Assembly (NCBI RefSeq): GCF_000235605.1
Contig: NC_016584.1
Span: forward strand, 174,001-238,000
DNA length: 64,000 bases
Direction: 5' to 3'
Origin: Desulfosporosinus orientis DSM 765
GTDB taxonomy: Bacteria > Bacillota > Desulfitobacteriia > Desulfitobacteriales > Desulfitobacteriaceae
Every line of letters begins with the position of its first letter. Position 1 is the stretch's first letter. Below the pieces are notes generated by a model. The model saw nothing but the letters and a program-made list of their open reading frames with translations, had not been told where the DNA came from and ran no database searches. Below are positions 51,254-63,557 of this stretch, piece after piece. Position numbers and translations under genes: made by a program.

Positions 51254-54200
51254 ATGTTCTATCCTGTTAAGGTTGGGACACGGGAACGCTGGAGCTACTC
51301 CAGGATCCGTGAAGTTCTCGACATGCCAAATTTAATCGAAATCCAGCAAAACTCCTATCGTTGGTTTCTTGATGAAGGGTTGCGCGATATGTTTCGCGAT
51401 ATTTCGCCGATTCAAGATTTCACAGGCAATCTCGTTTTAGAATTTGTTGATTATAGCTTAGGAGATGCTAAGTATCAGGTGGAGGAGTGTAAGGAACGCG
51501 ATGTTACATACGCGGCGCCGCTTCGAGTTAAGGTACGCCTGATAAACAAGGAAACCGGAGAAGTTAAAGAACAGGAAGTTTTTATGGGAGACTTCCCGTT
51601 GATGACCGACAAAGGTACCTTTATTATTAATGGTGCCGAACGTGTTATTGTCAGCCAACTTGTACGTTCGCCGGGAGTTTACTACGCTGAGCAAATTGAT
51701 CCCAGCGGTAAAAAACTCTATGGGGCTACAGTAATCCCAAATCGCGGAGCTTGGTTGGAGTTTGAAACAGATATTAACGATAATATCTTTGTCAGGGTTG
51801 ACCGAACCAGAAAACTGCCTGGCACTGTTCTTATCCGTGCTTTAGGCTATGCAAGCAACGGTCAGATTTTAGAACTGTTTAATGATAATGAATATATTCG
51901 TGCAACCCTGGAAAGGGATAACTCAGAATCGACTGAAGAAGCTTTGGTTGAGATTTATAAACGCTTAAGACCAGGTGAACCGCCGACGGTAGACAGTGCC
52001 CGCTCGCTTTTAGAAGCGTTGTTCTTTGATGCCAAGCGGTATGACTTAGCTAAGGTTGGACGTTACAAGCTTAATAAGAAGCTGGGCTTAGATATCCCTA
52101 TGGATGTTCGTCATTTAACCCGTGGAGATATCGTAGCCAGTGTGCAGAAGATGTTGGCCTTGATGGATGGAGATGGGCATAAGGATGACATTGACCATCT
52201 AGGCAACCGCAGATTGCGCTCCGTGGGAGAACTGCTGCAAAATCAATTCCGAATTGGTTTGTCCCGTATGGAACGTGTCGTTCGTGAACGGATGACCATT
52301 CAGGATGTAGAAGTGATTACGCCTCAGGTATTAATCAATATTCGACCCGTCGTTGCGGCAATCAAAGAGTTTTTTGGCAGCAGTCAGCTGTCCCAATTTA
52401 TGGATCAAACCAATCCGCTGGCAGAGCTGACCCATAAACGCCGTTTAAGTGCCTTAGGCCCTGGAGGACTAAGCAGAGAGCGTGCAGGATTTGAAGTGCG
52501 GGACGTTCACCATTCCCACTACGGGAGAATGTGCCCGGTAGAAACACCGGAAGGTCCGAACATCGGCTTGATCGGCTCCTTAAGTACCTTTGGCCGCATT
52601 AATCCATATGGGTTTATTGAGGCCCCTTATCGTAAGGTTGACAAGGAAGCGCGCAGTGTTACGGATGAAATCCATTATTTAACTGCTGATGAGGAAGAAA
52701 AGTATGTTGTGGCCCAAGCAAATGCACCACTGGGTGAGAACGGTGAGTTTTTAGGGGAGAAAATCGATGGTCGTCACGGTCCGGATTTTGTGCATGTTTC
52801 GCCTAATCAAGTCGACTACATGGACGTCTCTCCAAAACAAATGGTATCCATTGCTACGGCTCTCATTCCTTTCCTCGAGCATGACGATGCAAACCGGGCT
52901 TTGATGGGATCAAACATGCAGCGGCAAGCTGTTCCTCTTTTGCGTACAGATTCTCCCTATGTAGGAACTGGGATGGAATATAAGACGGCTAAGGATTCCG
53001 GTGTTTGCGCAGTTGTTAAACGAGCAGGTACTGTACAGCGGGCGACAGCGGATGAAATTATCGTTCAAGGCGATGATGGGATGACCGAAAAGCACAAGCT
53101 TTTGAAGTATTCCCGTTCTAATCAAGGAACCTGTATTAACCAGCGGCCGATTGTTATGAAAGGCGAACGGGTAGAGGCAGGGCAGATTGTTGCCGATGGT
53201 CCTTCGACAGACCATGGAGAGCTCGCCTTAGGCCGGAATGTTTTGGTAGCCTTCATGACTTGGGAAGGTTATAACTACGAGGACGCGATCTTGATTAGTG
53301 AGAAGCTCGTCCGTGAGGATTATTATACATCCATTCATATTGAAGAATATGAATCGGATGCTCGTGATACGAAACTTGGACCGGAAGAAATAACGCGGGA
53401 TATTCCCAATGTTGGTGAAGATGTTCTGAGAGATCTTGATGAACGGGGAATTATTCGCATTGGTGCTGAGGTTAGACCTGGAGATATTTTGGTCGGAAAA
53501 GTCACTCCCAAGGGAGAAACCGAGCTTACAGCTGAGGAGCGTTTGCTAAGAGCTATTTTCGGTGAAAAGGCTCGCGAGGTTCGTGATACCTCTCTGCGTG
53601 TTCCTCATGGAGAAGCAGGGAAAATTGTTGATGTCAAGGTATTTACGCGCGAAAATGGAGATGAGTTATCTCCTGGAGTTAATCAACTCGTTCGTGTCTA
53701 TATCGCTCAAAAACGCAAGATTTCAGTTGGTGACAAGGTGGCGGGCCGCCATGGAAATAAGGGGGTTATTTCCCGGGTTATGCGTCAAGAGGATATGCCC
53801 TTTATGCCTGATGGTACGCCCATTGAGGTAGTGCTGAACCCCCTAGGGGTTCCATCTCGTATGAATATCGGTCAGGTTTTGGAGACGCACTTGGGAAGAG
53901 CGGCTAAAGCTTTGGGAATTCGGATTGCGACTCCGGTTTTTGACGGTGCAACGGAAGAAGATATTTTTGAGACTTTAGAAAAAGCCGGTCTCTCAAGTGA
54001 TGGAAAGACCATACTGTACGATGGACGGACGGGGGAACCTTTTGACAGTAAAATTACAGTGGGGTATATGTATGTTCTAAAACTTCACCATTTAGTTGAC
54101 GATAAAATCCACGCTCGCTCGACGGGGCCATATTCTCTTGTAACTCAGCAGCCTTTAGGGGGAAAAGCTCAGTTCGGAGGACAGCGTTTCGGAGAAATGG

Positions 54201-54631
54201 AAGTTTGGGCTTTGGAAGCTTATGGTGCTTCATATACACTCCAGGAAATTTTGACTGTTAAATCCGATGATGTTGTTGGCCGGGTGAAAACCTACGAAGC
54301 TATCGTTAAAGGAGAGAATATTCCTGAACCGGGAATTCCTGAATCCTTTAAAGTTTTAATTAAAGAAATGCAGAGCTTAGGACTTGACGTTAGAGTCTTA
54401 GCAGAAGATGATCGGGAAATTGAGATTCATGATACCGATGAAGATATAACGGAAACGGCAAAGGAACTAGGCATTGATCTACATGAGGAACTCCCGCATC
54501 CTTCAAATCGTTCCGACGAGGAGAAAGATGATGAGGATGAGGACAACATGATCGACGAGGAAGACTCCTTGGATGATTTAAATGTTGAGGTCCTAGAGGA
54601 AGAAGATATAGATCTTGGCGATCTCAACTAG
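51254..54631 (+). CDS. rpoB: DNA-directed RNA polymerase subunit beta
   Basis: 1125 residues. Rifampicin-pocket text [20 protein letters not shown] and [12 protein letters not shown] is wild-type; later [29 protein letters not shown] and [24 protein letters not shown] are present. The C-terminus continues into an acidic tail of about 50 residues (many Glu and Asp, residues 1075-1125). Own promoter upstream; rpoC follows. Confidence 0.99.
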   Translation: MFYPVKVGTRERWSYSRIREVLDMPNLIEIQQNSYRWFLDEGLRDMFRDISPIQDFTGNLVLEFVDYSLGDAKYQVEECKERDVTYAAPLRVKVRLINKETGEVKEQEVFMGDFPLMTDKGTFIINGAERVIVSQLVRSPGVYYAEQIDPSGKKLYGATVIPNRGAWLEFETDINDNIFVRVDRTRKLPGTVLIRALGYASNGQILELFNDNEYIRATLERDNSESTEEALVEIYKRLRPGEPPTVDSARSLLEALFFDAKRYDLAKVGRYKLNKKLGLDIPMDVRHLTRGDIVASVQKMLALMDGDGHKDDIDHLGNRRLRSVGELLQNQFRIGLSRMERVVRERMTIQDVEVITPQVLINIRPVVAAIKEFFGSSQLSQFMDQTNPLAELTHKRRLSALGPGGLSRERAGFEVRDVHHSHYGRMCPVETPEGPNIGLIGSLSTFGRINPYGFIEAPYRKVDKEARSVTDEIHYLTADEEEKYVVAQANAPLGENGEFLGEKIDGRHGPDFVHVSPNQVDYMDVSPKQMVSIATALIPFLEHDDANRALMGSNMQRQAVPLLRTDSPYVGTGMEYKTAKDSGVCAVVKRAGTVQRATADEIIVQGDDGMTEKHKLLKYSRSNQGTCINQRPIVMKGERVEAGQIVADGPSTDHGELALGRNVLVAFMTWEGYNYEDAILISEKLVREDYYTSIHIEEYESDARDTKLGPEEITRDIPNVGEDVLRDLDERGIIRIGAEVRPGDILVGKVTPKGETELTAEERLLRAIFGEKAREVRDTSLRVPHGEAGKIVDVKVFTRENGDELSPGVNQLVRVYIAQKRKISVGDKVAGRHGNKGVISRVMRQEDMPFMPDGTPIEVVLNPLGVPSRMNIGQVLETHLGRAAKALGIRIATPVFDGATEEDIFETLEKAGLSSDGKTILYDGRTGEPFDSKITVGYMYVLKLHHLVDDKIHARSTGPYSLVTQQPLGGKAQFGGQRFGEMEVWALEAYGASYTLQEILTVKSDDVVGRVKTYEAIVKGENIPEPGIPESFKVLIKEMQSLGLDVRVLAEDDREIEIHDTDEDITETAKELGIDLHEELPHPSNRSDEEKDDEDEDNMIDEEDSLDDLNVEVLEEEDIDLGDLN

Positions 54632-54657
54632 TCCCCGGACGAAAGGAGCGATAAGGA

Positions 54658-57600
54658 TTGCTAGACGTCAATAACTTCGACCGTATGCGTATCGGTTTAG
54701 CGTCTCCGGATATGATTCGCGAGTGGTCATTTGGAGAAGTAAAGAAGCCGGAAACCATTAACTATCGGACTCTTAAGCCGGAACGTGAAGGTTTGTTTTG
54801 TGAAAAGATTTTTGGTCCAACTCGAGACTGGGAGTGTCACTGCGGAAAATACAAACGAGTTCGTTATAAAGGGATTGTTTGTGATCGCTGCGGGGTCGAA
54901 GTAACCCGTTCTAAAGTTCGTCGGGAGCGAATGGGACATATCGTGCTTGCTGCTCCGGTTTCGCACATTTGGTATTTCAAAGGAATTCCCAGCCGGATGG
55001 GTTTGCTTTTAGACATGTCTCCTCGTGCCTTAGAAAAAGTTTTATATTTTGTGTCTTATATTGTTACGGATGCCGGCGATACCGCCTTAATGAAGAAACA
55101 GCTGCTCACAGAAACTGAGTATAGGGAATACCGTGACAAATATGGAGATCGATTCCAAGCCAGCATGGGAGCAGAAGCTGTCAAAGAGCTGCTTGCCGAG
55201 ATGGATTTAGAAAAACTCAACGAAGAACTAAGATCGGAGTTGAAAGAAGTATCCGGTCAGCGAAAAATACGGGCAATTCGCCGTCTCGAAGTAGTAGAAG
55301 CTTTTAAGTCTTCAGGAAATCGCCCGGAGTGGATGATTATGGATGTAGTCCCTGTAATCCCTCCTGAGCTGAGACCCATGGTTCAACTGGATGGCGGGCG
55401 TTTTGCAACTTCCGATCTTAATGATCTCTATCGTAGAGTAATAAATAGAAATAACCGTTTGAAACGTCTTTTAGATTTAGGAGCACCGGACATCATTGTG
55501 AGAAATGAAAAAAGGATGCTTCAGGAAGCAGTGGACGCCTTGATTGACAACGGGCGTCGCGGAAGGCCTGTAACTGGGCCGGGTAACCGACCGCTTAAGT
55601 CTCTCAGCGATATGCTAAAAGGGAAACAGGGACGCTTTCGTCAGAATCTCTTGGGCAAGCGGGTTGACTATTCAGGACGTTCCGTTATCGTCGTAGGTCC
55701 TAATCTGAAACTTCATCAATGTGGTCTTCCTAAAGAAATGGCCTTAGAGCTCTTTAAACCCTTTGTTATGAAAAAACTTGTTAATGAAGGGCATGCTCAT
55801 AATATCAAAAGTGCAAAACGAATGGTTGAGAGAGTACGACCTGAAGTGTGGGATGTTCTTGAAGAAGTAATTACGGATCATCCTGTTCTGCTTAACCGTG
55901 CTCCAACCCTTCACCGCCTGGGAATTCAAGCTTTTGAGCCAATCCTCGTTGAAGGTAGGGCTTTGCAGATCCACCCGTTAGTCTGTACAGCTTATAATGC
56001 TGACTTCGATGGCGACCAAATGGCAGTACACGTTCCTTTGTCCGCTGAAGCGCAATCGGAAGCCAGACTGTTAATGCTTTCGGCTCATAATATCCTCAAT
56101 CCAAAGGATGGTCGGCCGGTAGCTACACCTACTCAGGACATGGTTTTAGGATCTTACTATTTGACCATGGAACGGCCGGGTGCTTTAGGTGAAGGGAAAA
56201 TATTCAAGGATTATGACGAAGCTGTTTTAGCATATGATGCAAAAGAAGTACACTTACAGGCTAGTATTAAAGTACGACGTAACGGAGGACTATTGGAGAC
56301 GACCGTTGGTCGCTTGATCTTCAATTCAGTTATTCCTCCTCAAATTGGCTACTTTAATGAGGTTGTAGGTAAAAAAGGACTTGCAGAAATTGTTGCTAAA
56401 ACCTATCGTAAGGCTGGCTATGAAGCTACTGCCAACCTATTAGATGGTTTGAAAAGTCAAGGGTTTAAGTTCTCCACACGGGCTGGGATGACGGTCGGTC
56501 TGACTGACATTACTGTTCCGGAAGCAAAAACAGAAATTTTGTCTAATGCGGATGCCTCAGTCGCTAAAACCGAGCTCCAATATCGTCGGGGCCTGATCAC
56601 AGACGAAGAACGCTATAATCTTGTCATTGATACATGGGCTAAGGCGACTAGAACTGTAACTGATGCTTTGATGGATGCTTTAGATGTCTTTAATCCGGTG
56701 TACATGATGGCAACATCAGGTGCGCGGGGTAATATTCAACAGCTAAGACAATTGGCTGGAATGCGGGGACTTATGGCTGACCCATCAGGACGGACTATCG
56801 AGTTGCCTATTAAAGCAAACTTCCGTGAGGGTCTCACAGTTTTAGAGTACTTTATTTCTTCTCACGGTGCTCGTAAAGGTTTGGCTGATACTGCTTTGAG
56901 AACAGCTGACTCAGGCTATCTGACTCGCCGCCTTGTTGATGTCTCGCAAGATGTAATCGTACGTGAGGAAGATTGCGGAACTCAAAACGGCATTGTCGTT
57001 GAAGACATCAAAGATGGTCCGGAAATCATTGAACCACTCGTTGAACGCTTAGTTGGACGTTTTGTGCTTGAAGAAATCTATCACCCGGAGACCGGCGAAG
57101 TCCTTGCTTCACCTGATACTGAAATAACGGAAGAGCAAGCAGCGGAAATCGTTAAACACTATGATTCAGCGGTTATCCGATCTGTCCTGACCTGCAGGTC
57201 TCGCTACGGTGTATGTAAGCGCTGCTACGGTCGGAACTTGGCTACAGGACGGCCTGTTGAAATGGGTGAAGCCGTGGGGATTATTGCGGCGCAATCTATC
57301 GGTGAACCTGGAACTCAGCTGACCATGCGTACTTTCCATACCGGCGGTGTTGCCGGAGATGACATCACTCAAGGTCTTCCGCGGGTAGAAGAACTCTTTG
57401 AGGCACGGAAACCGAAAGGCCAGGCGATTATCGCTGAAGCAGCCGGTAAAGTGGCCATCAGTGAAATTAAAGGACGCAGGGAAGTTGATCTCCTTACTGA
57501 AGGGGATGAACACATTGTTTACACCATTCCTTACGGCTCCCGCCTCTGTGTTAGAGATGGACAGATGGTGGAAGCGGGGGATGAATTAACGGAAGGAAGT

Positions 57601-58107
57601 ATTAACCCCCATGACATGCTGAAAGTCAAAGGACAGCGCGGAGTTCAAGTTTACCTAGTGGGAGAGGTTCAACGGGTATACAGACTTCAAGGGGTTGATA
57701 TTAACGATAAGCATATTGAAGTCATGGTTCGCCAGATGCTGCGCAAAGTGAAAATTGACGATGCGGGAGATACCAGTCTTCTGCCGGGCGGTTTGATCGA
57801 TGTGTTTGACTTCCAGGATGAAAATGCTCGAGCAATCGCTGAAGGCGGTGAGCCGGCTGTCGCTCACCCGGTTCTTCTGGGGATAACCAAAGCGTCCTTA
57901 GCAACAGATTCATTCCTATCAGCTGCTTCTTTCCAAGAAACAACCAGAGTTCTGACAGAAGCGGCAATCAAAGGGAAAGTGGATCCTTTACTGGGACTGA
58001 AAGAAAATGTCATCATCGGAAAACTAATCCCTGCAGGAACTGGAATGTTAAGATATCAAAATGTAAAATATTCGGAAGCAAATCAAACCGAATTATTGAC
58101 ACGCTAG
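54658..58107 (+). CDS. rpoC: DNA-directed RNA polymerase subunit beta'
   Basis: 1149 residues, TTG start (aaaggagcgataagg upstream). N-terminal zinc site [20 protein letters not shown], active-site [12 protein letters not shown] with the Mg aspartates, trigger loop region and the second zinc site [16 protein letters not shown]-terminal [13 protein letters not shown]. Completes the polymerase core with rpoB. Confidence 0.99.
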   Translation: MLDVNNFDRMRIGLASPDMIREWSFGEVKKPETINYRTLKPEREGLFCEKIFGPTRDWECHCGKYKRVRYKGIVCDRCGVEVTRSKVRRERMGHIVLAAPVSHIWYFKGIPSRMGLLLDMSPRALEKVLYFVSYIVTDAGDTALMKKQLLTETEYREYRDKYGDRFQASMGAEAVKELLAEMDLEKLNEELRSELKEVSGQRKIRAIRRLEVVEAFKSSGNRPEWMIMDVVPVIPPELRPMVQLDGGRFATSDLNDLYRRVINRNNRLKRLLDLGAPDIIVRNEKRMLQEAVDALIDNGRRGRPVTGPGNRPLKSLSDMLKGKQGRFRQNLLGKRVDYSGRSVIVVGPNLKLHQCGLPKEMALELFKPFVMKKLVNEGHAHNIKSAKRMVERVRPEVWDVLEEVITDHPVLLNRAPTLHRLGIQAFEPILVEGRALQIHPLVCTAYNADFDGDQMAVHVPLSAEAQSEARLLMLSAHNILNPKDGRPVATPTQDMVLGSYYLTMERPGALGEGKIFKDYDEAVLAYDAKEVHLQASIKVRRNGGLLETTVGRLIFNSVIPPQIGYFNEVVGKKGLAEIVAKTYRKAGYEATANLLDGLKSQGFKFSTRAGMTVGLTDITVPEAKTEILSNADASVAKTELQYRRGLITDEERYNLVIDTWAKATRTVTDALMDALDVFNPVYMMATSGARGNIQQLRQLAGMRGLMADPSGRTIELPIKANFREGLTVLEYFISSHGARKGLADTALRTADSGYLTRRLVDVSQDVIVREEDCGTQNGIVVEDIKDGPEIIEPLVERLVGRFVLEEIYHPETGEVLASPDTEITEEQAAEIVKHYDSAVIRSVLTCRSRYGVCKRCYGRNLATGRPVEMGEAVGIIAAQSIGEPGTQLTMRTFHTGGVAGDDITQGLPRVEELFEARKPKGQAIIAEAAGKVAISEIKGRREVDLLTEGDEHIVYTIPYGSRLCVRDGQMVEAGDELTEGSINPHDMLKVKGQRGVQVYLVGEVQRVYRLQGVDINDKHIEVMVRQMLRKVKIDDAGDTSLLPGGLIDVFDFQDENARAIAEGGEPAVAHPVLLGITKASLATDSFLSAASFQETTRVLTEAAIKGKVDPLLGLKENVIIGKLIPAGTGMLRYQNVKYSEANQTELLTR

Positions 58108-58157
58108 AACTCAAATGCTAAACTACAATAGTGTGATTAAGGGGGGAAAGCATTTTG

Positions 58158-58409
58158 ATGCTTGATGAGACCTTTAAACACGCCAAACAAAAAACAGTTG
58201 GGTTGAAGCAGACTCAGCGAGCCCTTGAAAAAGGGCGTGTTCGGCGCGTTTTTATAGCAAAAGATGCTGAGATACATGTTCGCCGGCCTGTTGTTGAATG
58301 GTGCGAAGATCATGGTATTGAATGCATTGACGTTCCTACTATGAGCGAACTGGGAAAAGCGTGCGGGATAGAAGTTGGCACAGCAGTAGCGGCCATACTT
58401 CATGATTGA
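58158..58409 (+). CDS. L7Ae-like ribosomal/RNA-binding protein (YbxF-like)
   Basis: 83 residues from the ATG at 58158 (aagggggg upstream). L7Ae/L30e fold with KQTVGLKQTQRALEKGRVRRVFIAKDAE and GKACGIEVGTAVAAIL. It binds kink-turn RNA. It is in the conserved place between rpoC and rpsL. Confidence 0.92.
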   Translation: MLDETFKHAKQKTVGLKQTQRALEKGRVRRVFIAKDAEIHVRRPVVEWCEDHGIECIDVPTMSELGKACGIEVGTAVAAILHD

Positions 58410-58435
58410 ACCTCAATTTTTATAAAGCGGATTTT

Positions 58436-58470
58436 GGAATTGCTTGTTAGATGCTGGAGCAAGCAATTCC
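58436..58470 (+). promoter_or_regulatory. Hairpin in the rpsL leader
   Basis: Perfect 11-bp stem ggaattgcttg / caagcaattcc with a 13-base loop, 36 bases before rpsL; no T-run. It may be a leader structure for S12/S7 control or an mRNA processing site. Confidence 0.55.
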
Positions 58471-58505
58471 TTGTATATTGATTTCATCAGAAAGGAGGCG
58501 GAGAC

Positions 58506-58925
58506 ATGCCGACAATTAACCAACTTATCCGTAAAGGACGGGCTACAGTAGAATATAAATCTACAGCTCCTGCTTTGCAGTGGGGCTATAATTCACTTAA
58601 ACGTAAGCAATATCCCTCAGGAGGATCTCCACAAAAACGGGGAGTATGTACTAGGGTTTATACTACAACTCCGAAAAAACCGAACTCGGCGCTTCGGAAG
58701 GTTGCTCGTGTGCGTTTGACAAATGGGTTTGAGGTGACCACCTACATTCCCGGAATTGGACACAACTTACAGGAACACTCTGTGGTTCTAATTCGGGGCG
58801 GTCGTGTTAAGGACATCCCTGGTGTGCGTTATCACGTTATTCGTGGTGCATTAGACACAACAGCTGTTCAAAAACGCGCGCAAGGACGTTCAAAATATGG
58901 GGCTAAACGTCCTAAGAAAGCCTAA
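58506..58925 (+). CDS. rpsL: 30S ribosomal protein S12
   Basis: 139 residues. [11 protein letters not shown], then [26 protein letters not shown] with the conserved streptomycin-site lysine, and [15 protein letters not shown] short insertion (about residues 17-30, [16 protein letters not shown]) lengthens the N-terminal part as in other clostridia. Confidence 0.98.
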   Translation: MPTINQLIRKGRATVEYKSTAPALQWGYNSLKRKQYPSGGSPQKRGVCTRVYTTTPKKPNSALRKVARVRLTNGFEVTTYIPGIGHNLQEHSVVLIRGGRVKDIPGVRYHVIRGALDTTAVQKRAQGRSKYGAKRPKKA

Positions 58926-58975
58926 GCTGGGCTCTCTTGGCTTGTTTAAAATACGACACAAAGGAGGTTTGCTAA

Positions 58976-59446
58976 ATGCCACGTAAAGGATATGTTGCAA
59001 AACGCGAAGTACTGCCTGACCCGATTTATAAAAACCAAACTCTGACAAAATTTATTAATCAAATCATGTTGGATGGTAAAAAAGGAACGGCAGAAGCTAT
59101 TTGCTATAATGCATTTAATATCATTCAGGAAAAGTCTGGTAAGGATCCGCTAGAAGTTTTTAGTGCAGCCTTAAAGAATGTTATGCCTGTATTGGAAGTT
59201 AAGGCTCGTCGTGTTGGTGGAGCTAACTATCAAGTTCCTGTCGAAGTACGTGCGGAACGTCGCACAACACTGGCTCTTCGCTGGCTTGTTGCAATGGCTC
59301 GCAAACGCGGAGAAAAAACCATGCAGGAAAGAATTGCCGGAGAATTGCTTGATGCCTCTAATAACACCGGAGGTTCTGTCAAGAAGAAAGACGACATGCA
59401 CAAAATGGCAGAAGCTAATAAGGCTTTTGCGCATTATAAATGGTAA
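58976..59446 (+). CDS. rpsG: 30S ribosomal protein S7
   Basis: 156 residues, [19 protein letters not shown] and [20 protein letters not shown]. caaaggaggt upstream. Part of rpsL-rpsG-fusA-tuf. Confidence 0.98.
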   Translation: MPRKGYVAKREVLPDPIYKNQTLTKFINQIMLDGKKGTAEAICYNAFNIIQEKSGKDPLEVFSAALKNVMPVLEVKARRVGGANYQVPVEVRAERRTTLALRWLVAMARKRGEKTMQERIAGELLDASNNTGGSVKKKDDMHKMAEANKAFAHYKW

Positions 59447-59485
59447 TTTGAGACACACTGATTTTGACAGAAAGGGGGATTCTCA

Positions 59486-61564
59486 ATGGCAAGGCAATTT
59501 TCACTAGAGAATACACGCAATATTGGAATCATGGCTCACATTGATGCGGGTAAAACGACGACCACGGAACGAATTTTGTTTTATACCGGACGTGTGCATA
59601 AAATTGGAGAAGTTCATGACGGTGCTGCGACAATGGACTGGATGGTTCAGGAGCAAGAGCGCGGGATAACCATTACTTCCGCAGCTACAACCTGTCAGTG
59701 GAGAGATCATCGCATCAATATTATTGATACACCAGGGCACGTGGACTTTACTGTAGAAGTTGAACGTTCGCTGCGGGTACTTGATGGTGCAGTAGCGGTG
59801 TTCTGCTCTGTCGGAGGCGTTGAGCCACAGTCCGAAACTGTCTGGCGTCAAGCGGATAAATACAAAGTTCCGCGGATTGCTTTTATTAACAAAATGGACA
59901 GGATGGGAGCAGACTTCTTCCGCGGTGTTTCAATGATCTCCGAGCGCTTAGGTGCTAATCCGGTTCCCATTCAGTTACCTATTGGTGTCGAGGAGAACTT
60001 CAAAGGTATTGTTGACTTGGTCACCATGACGTCCATTATCTATACAGATGACTTAGGAACAACTGCTGAACACACAGCGATCCCTGAAGACTTGGCTGAT
60101 TTAGCTGCGGAGTACCGCGAGAAATTGGTTGAAGCTGTCGCTGAAACCAGCGAAGAGCTGATGATGAAGTATCTCGAAGGGACAGAACTTACTGAGCAAG
60201 AAATTCGCGAGGGACTTCGACGGGGAGTTGTCGGCAATAGATTTATTCCTGTTCTTTGCGGTTCCGCATTTAAGAACAAAGGGGTACAGCCGCTTTTGGA
60301 CTGTGTCGTTGAATATATGCCGTCTCCTTTGGATGTACCGCCCATTAGAGGCGTTCATCCGGATACCGGTGAAGAGGACCATAGAACCGCTTCTGACGAA
60401 GAACCGTTTTCAGCGCTGGCCTTTAAGATCATGTCCGACCCCTTTGTGGGTAAACTGGCATTCTTCAGAACCTATTCTGGCGTTTTAAGTTCTGGTTCCT
60501 ATGTTTATAACTCAACTAAAGGCAAAAGAGAACGGGTTGGACGAATACTTCAAATGCACGCCAATCACCGTGAAGATATTCAAGAGGTTCGTTCGGGAGA
60601 CATTGCAGCAGCAATTGGTCTGAAGGACACAACAACGGGAGACACTCTTTGCGATGAGAAGTCACCGATCATTCTTGAAAAAATGGTTTTCCCTGAGCCG
60701 GTTATTCATGTGGCTATCGAGCCAAAAACAAAAGCTGACCAGGAAAAGATGGGAGGCGCACTTTCGCGTCTTGCTGAAGAAGATCCGACCTTCACTATGC
60801 ACACTGATCAAGAAACAGGGCAAACAATTATCGGTGGTATGGGTGAGCTCATGCTTGAGATTATGGTTGACCGTTTACAGCGTGAATTTAAAGTGCAATG
60901 CGATGTTGGACGACCGCAGGTTGCCTATAAAGAGACCATTCGTCGTTCCGTTAAGGCTGAAGGTAAGTTTGTTCGTCAATCCGGCGGACGCGGACAATAC
61001 GGACACTGCTGGGTTGAACTTGAACCCCTTGAGCCGGGCAGTGGTTTTGAATTCGTCAATAAAATTGTCGGCGGTGTAATCCCGCGGGAATACATCAATC
61101 CGATTGGATCAGGTATCGAAGAAGCCATGCAAAATGGTATTCTGGCTGGCTATCCGGTGCTTGACGTGCGGGCTACCGTTTACGATGGATCATACCATGA
61201 TGTGGACTCTTCGGAAATGGCCTTTAAGATTGCCGGATCCATGGCCTTCAAGGCAGGTGCGCTTAAAGCGGATCCAGCCATTATTGAGCCGGTTATGAAG
61301 GTTGAAGTAACAGTTCCCGAGGAATACATGGGAGATGTTATCGGAGACATCAGTTCACGACGGGGCCGCATAGAAGGAATGGAAGCCCGGGGCAATTCAC
61401 AGGTTGTGCGTGGATTTGTACCCCTCGCCGAAATGTTTGGATATTCAACCGACTTGCGCTCAGCAACTCAGGGACGTGGTGTTTACGTTATGCAGTTTGA
61501 TCACTACGAAGAAGTTCCTAAAAACATTGCGGATGGTATTATTGACAAGCGTCAGGGGTCATAA
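59486..61564 (+). CDS. fusA: Translation elongation factor G
   Basis: 692 residues. G domain [34 protein letters not shown]; effector [12 protein letters not shown]; domains III-V with the end [30 protein letters not shown]-driven translocation. Confidence 0.99.
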   Translation: MARQFSLENTRNIGIMAHIDAGKTTTTERILFYTGRVHKIGEVHDGAATMDWMVQEQERGITITSAATTCQWRDHRINIIDTPGHVDFTVEVERSLRVLDGAVAVFCSVGGVEPQSETVWRQADKYKVPRIAFINKMDRMGADFFRGVSMISERLGANPVPIQLPIGVEENFKGIVDLVTMTSIIYTDDLGTTAEHTAIPEDLADLAAEYREKLVEAVAETSEELMMKYLEGTELTEQEIREGLRRGVVGNRFIPVLCGSAFKNKGVQPLLDCVVEYMPSPLDVPPIRGVHPDTGEEDHRTASDEEPFSALAFKIMSDPFVGKLAFFRTYSGVLSSGSYVYNSTKGKRERVGRILQMHANHREDIQEVRSGDIAAAIGLKDTTTGDTLCDEKSPIILEKMVFPEPVIHVAIEPKTKADQEKMGGALSRLAEEDPTFTMHTDQETGQTIIGGMGELMLEIMVDRLQREFKVQCDVGRPQVAYKETIRRSVKAEGKFVRQSGGRGQYGHCWVELEPLEPGSGFEFVNKIVGGVIPREYINPIGSGIEEAMQNGILAGYPVLDVRATVYDGSYHDVDSSEMAFKIAGSMAFKAGALKADPAIIEPVMKVEVTVPEEYMGDVIGDISSRRGRIEGMEARGNSQVVRGFVPLAEMFGYSTDLRSATQGRGVYVMQFDHYEEVPKNIADGIIDKRQGS

Positions 61565-61661
61565 GCGAGGTTCGAGGCACGGGGCATCTGCACATAAGAC
61601 TCTTGCTTCGTAACCTCCCTGAATTATAAAACTTTTAGAGTATATTAAAGGAGTGAAAAAA

Positions 61662-62864
61662 ATGGGAAAAGCTAAATACGAACGTACAAAACCTCATGTT
61701 AACGTAGGAACCATTGGTCACGTTGACCATGGCAAAACTACTACTACAGCGGCAATCACCGTTGTTCTTTCCAAAGTCGGTGGTGCTGTGGCTACAGCAT
61801 TTGACCAAATTGACAAGGCTCCTGAGGAGCGCGAGCGTGGAATTACCATTTCCACTGCACACGTTGAATACGAAACAGAAAACCGTCACTATGCACACGT
61901 TGACTGCCCAGGCCACGCTGACTATGTTAAAAACATGATCACCGGAGCTGCTCAAATGGACGGCGCTATCCTTTGTGTTTCCGCAGCTGACGGCCCGATG
62001 CCTCAAACCCGTGAACACATTCTCTTGGCTCGCCAAGTTGGTGTTCCCAGCATTGTTGTTTGGCTTAATAAAGTCGACATGGTTGATGACCCAGAACTTA
62101 TCGAACTCGTTGAAATGGAACTCCGTGAACTATTAAATGACCAAGAATATGATGGTGACAATGTACCTATCATTCCCGGTTCCGGCTTAAAAGCCCTTCA
62201 ATGTGGCTGTGGCAGCCGTGATTGTGAGTGGTGCGGTAAGATTTGGAACCTTATGGATGCTGTTGACTCCTATGTTCCAACTCCAGAGCGTGACACCGAC
62301 AAGCCTTTCTTAATGCCAGTCGAGGATGTTTTCACGATTACTGGTCGTGGTACTGTTGCTACCGGCCGTGTTGAGCGTGGTATGGTTAAAGTCGGCGATG
62401 AAGTTGAAATCGTAGGTTTACAAGACGCTGCCCGCAAAACCGTTGTAACCGGTGTAGAAATGTTCCGTAAGCTCCTTGATCAAGCTCAAGCCGGTGACAA
62501 CATTGGTGCGCTTCTGCGTGGTGTTGAGCGTAAAGACATCGAGCGCGGACAAGTTTTGGCGAAATCCGGATCCATTAAACCATACACGAAGTTTACTGGT
62601 GAGGTTTATGTCTTAACAAAAGAAGAGGGTGGACGTCATACTCCTTTCTTCCATAACTACCGTCCTCAGTTCTACTTCCGTACAACCGACGTTACCGGAG
62701 TAATCACCCTTCCAGAGGGAACCGAAATGGTTATGCCTGGTGACCGCGTAACAATTGAAGTTGAACTTATCACTCCGATTGCTATGGAAGAAGGACTCCG
62801 TTTCGCTATTCGTGAAGGCGGACGTACCGTTGGATCAGGCATCGTTGCAAAAATTGCAAAGTAA
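61662..62864 (+). CDS. tuf: Translation elongation factor Tu with cysteine insertion
   Basis: 400 residues from the ATG at 61662 (taaaggagtg upstream). G domain [31 protein letters not shown]; domain [19 protein letters not shown]. Near residue 181 an unusual stretch C181-x-C183-x4-C188-x2-C191 replaces the common GSALKALEG loop. High expression codon use. Ends in a hairpin. Confidence 0.98.
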   Translation: MGKAKYERTKPHVNVGTIGHVDHGKTTTTAAITVVLSKVGGAVATAFDQIDKAPEERERGITISTAHVEYETENRHYAHVDCPGHADYVKNMITGAAQMDGAILCVSAADGPMPQTREHILLARQVGVPSIVVWLNKVDMVDDPELIELVEMELRELLNDQEYDGDNVPIIPGSGLKALQCGCGSRDCEWCGKIWNLMDAVDSYVPTPERDTDKPFLMPVEDVFTITGRGTVATGRVERGMVKVGDEVEIVGLQDAARKTVVTGVEMFRKLLDQAQAGDNIGALLRGVERKDIERGQVLAKSGSIKPYTKFTGEVYVLTKEEGGRHTPFFHNYRPQFYFRTTDVTGVITLPEGTEMVMPGDRVTIEVELITPIAMEEGLRFAIREGGRTVGSGIVAKIAK

Positions 62865-62883
62865 TATAGTTAATAGTATTTAG

Positions 62884-62913
62884 ATGACGAGAGGAAATGC
62901 TTCCTCTCGTCAT
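62884..62913 (+). terminator. Hairpin after tuf
   Basis: Perfect 13-bp stem atgacgagaggaa / ttcctctcgtcat with a 4-base loop, little T tail; partial terminator or stabiliser before the S10 operon. Confidence 0.7.
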
Positions 62914-63068
62914 TAAAGGCCTGGGACAGCAATCGTCTGGCTTCCGGCCTCTGACTTCTGTTTTCTGAATTGACGTAAAAGGTTGCCAGGCAAGTCACTC
63001 CGCTTGAACTGGGGAATTTTTACGTTTAGGACCCGTATAACGGGAATTATAAGGGGGTAAGCATTATT

Positions 63069-63374
63069 ATGAGCCAAAAAATCAGAATCCGTCTTAAAGC
63101 GTTTGACCACAAAACTCTGGATCAGTCAGCAGAACGTATTGTTGAGACTGCAAAACGGACGGGCGCACAGGTCAGCGGACCAATTCCTTTGCCGACAGAG
63201 AAGAGCATCTATACCATCTTGCGTTCTCCCCATGTTAATAAAGATTCTCGGGAGCAGTTTGAGATGCGCACTCATAAACGCCTTATTGACATTTTAGAGC
63301 CAACGTCAAAAACAGTGGATGCACTTATGCGTTTGGATTTACCGGCAGGCGTTGATATTGAAATTAAGTTGTAA
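63069..63374 (+). CDS. rpsJ: 30S ribosomal protein S10
   Basis: 101 residues. [29 protein letters not shown]-type start (residues 4-20 shown by [13 protein letters not shown]), [12 protein letters not shown] and [17 protein letters not shown]. First gene of the S10 operon; also NusE. Confidence 0.98.
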   Translation: MSQKIRIRLKAFDHKTLDQSAERIVETAKRTGAQVSGPIPLPTEKSIYTILRSPHVNKDSREQFEMRTHKRLIDILEPTSKTVDALMRLDLPAGVDIEIKL

Positions 63375-63557
63375 TTGGCTATTTTTTATGTAGCAATTCT
63401 TTTGACTTTGTGGTAAAATATCGTTATGTGTTTGTTGCGAGAAACACCCGGTAGCGTGGAGTTGTTGCCGAGTGTTCCCGACAAGATAAAATAATATAAC
63501 GCTCTCGTGCTCTAGAATATTTCTAGTGCACTTCAAAGCGTTTAGGAGGTGGCATTC
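63375..63557 (+). promoter_or_regulatory. Leader between rpsJ and rplC
   Basis: 183 bases without gene, longer than usual inside the S10 operon. Contains an imperfect stem gtgctctagaa / ttctagtgcac near 63508-63533 and taggaggtgg before rplC. It could be a ribosomal-protein leader. Confidence 0.45.

Noticed and set aside
63403-63422. TTGACT and TAAAAT before rplC as a promoter
   Set aside because: Only about 6 bases separate the boxes, far too short.
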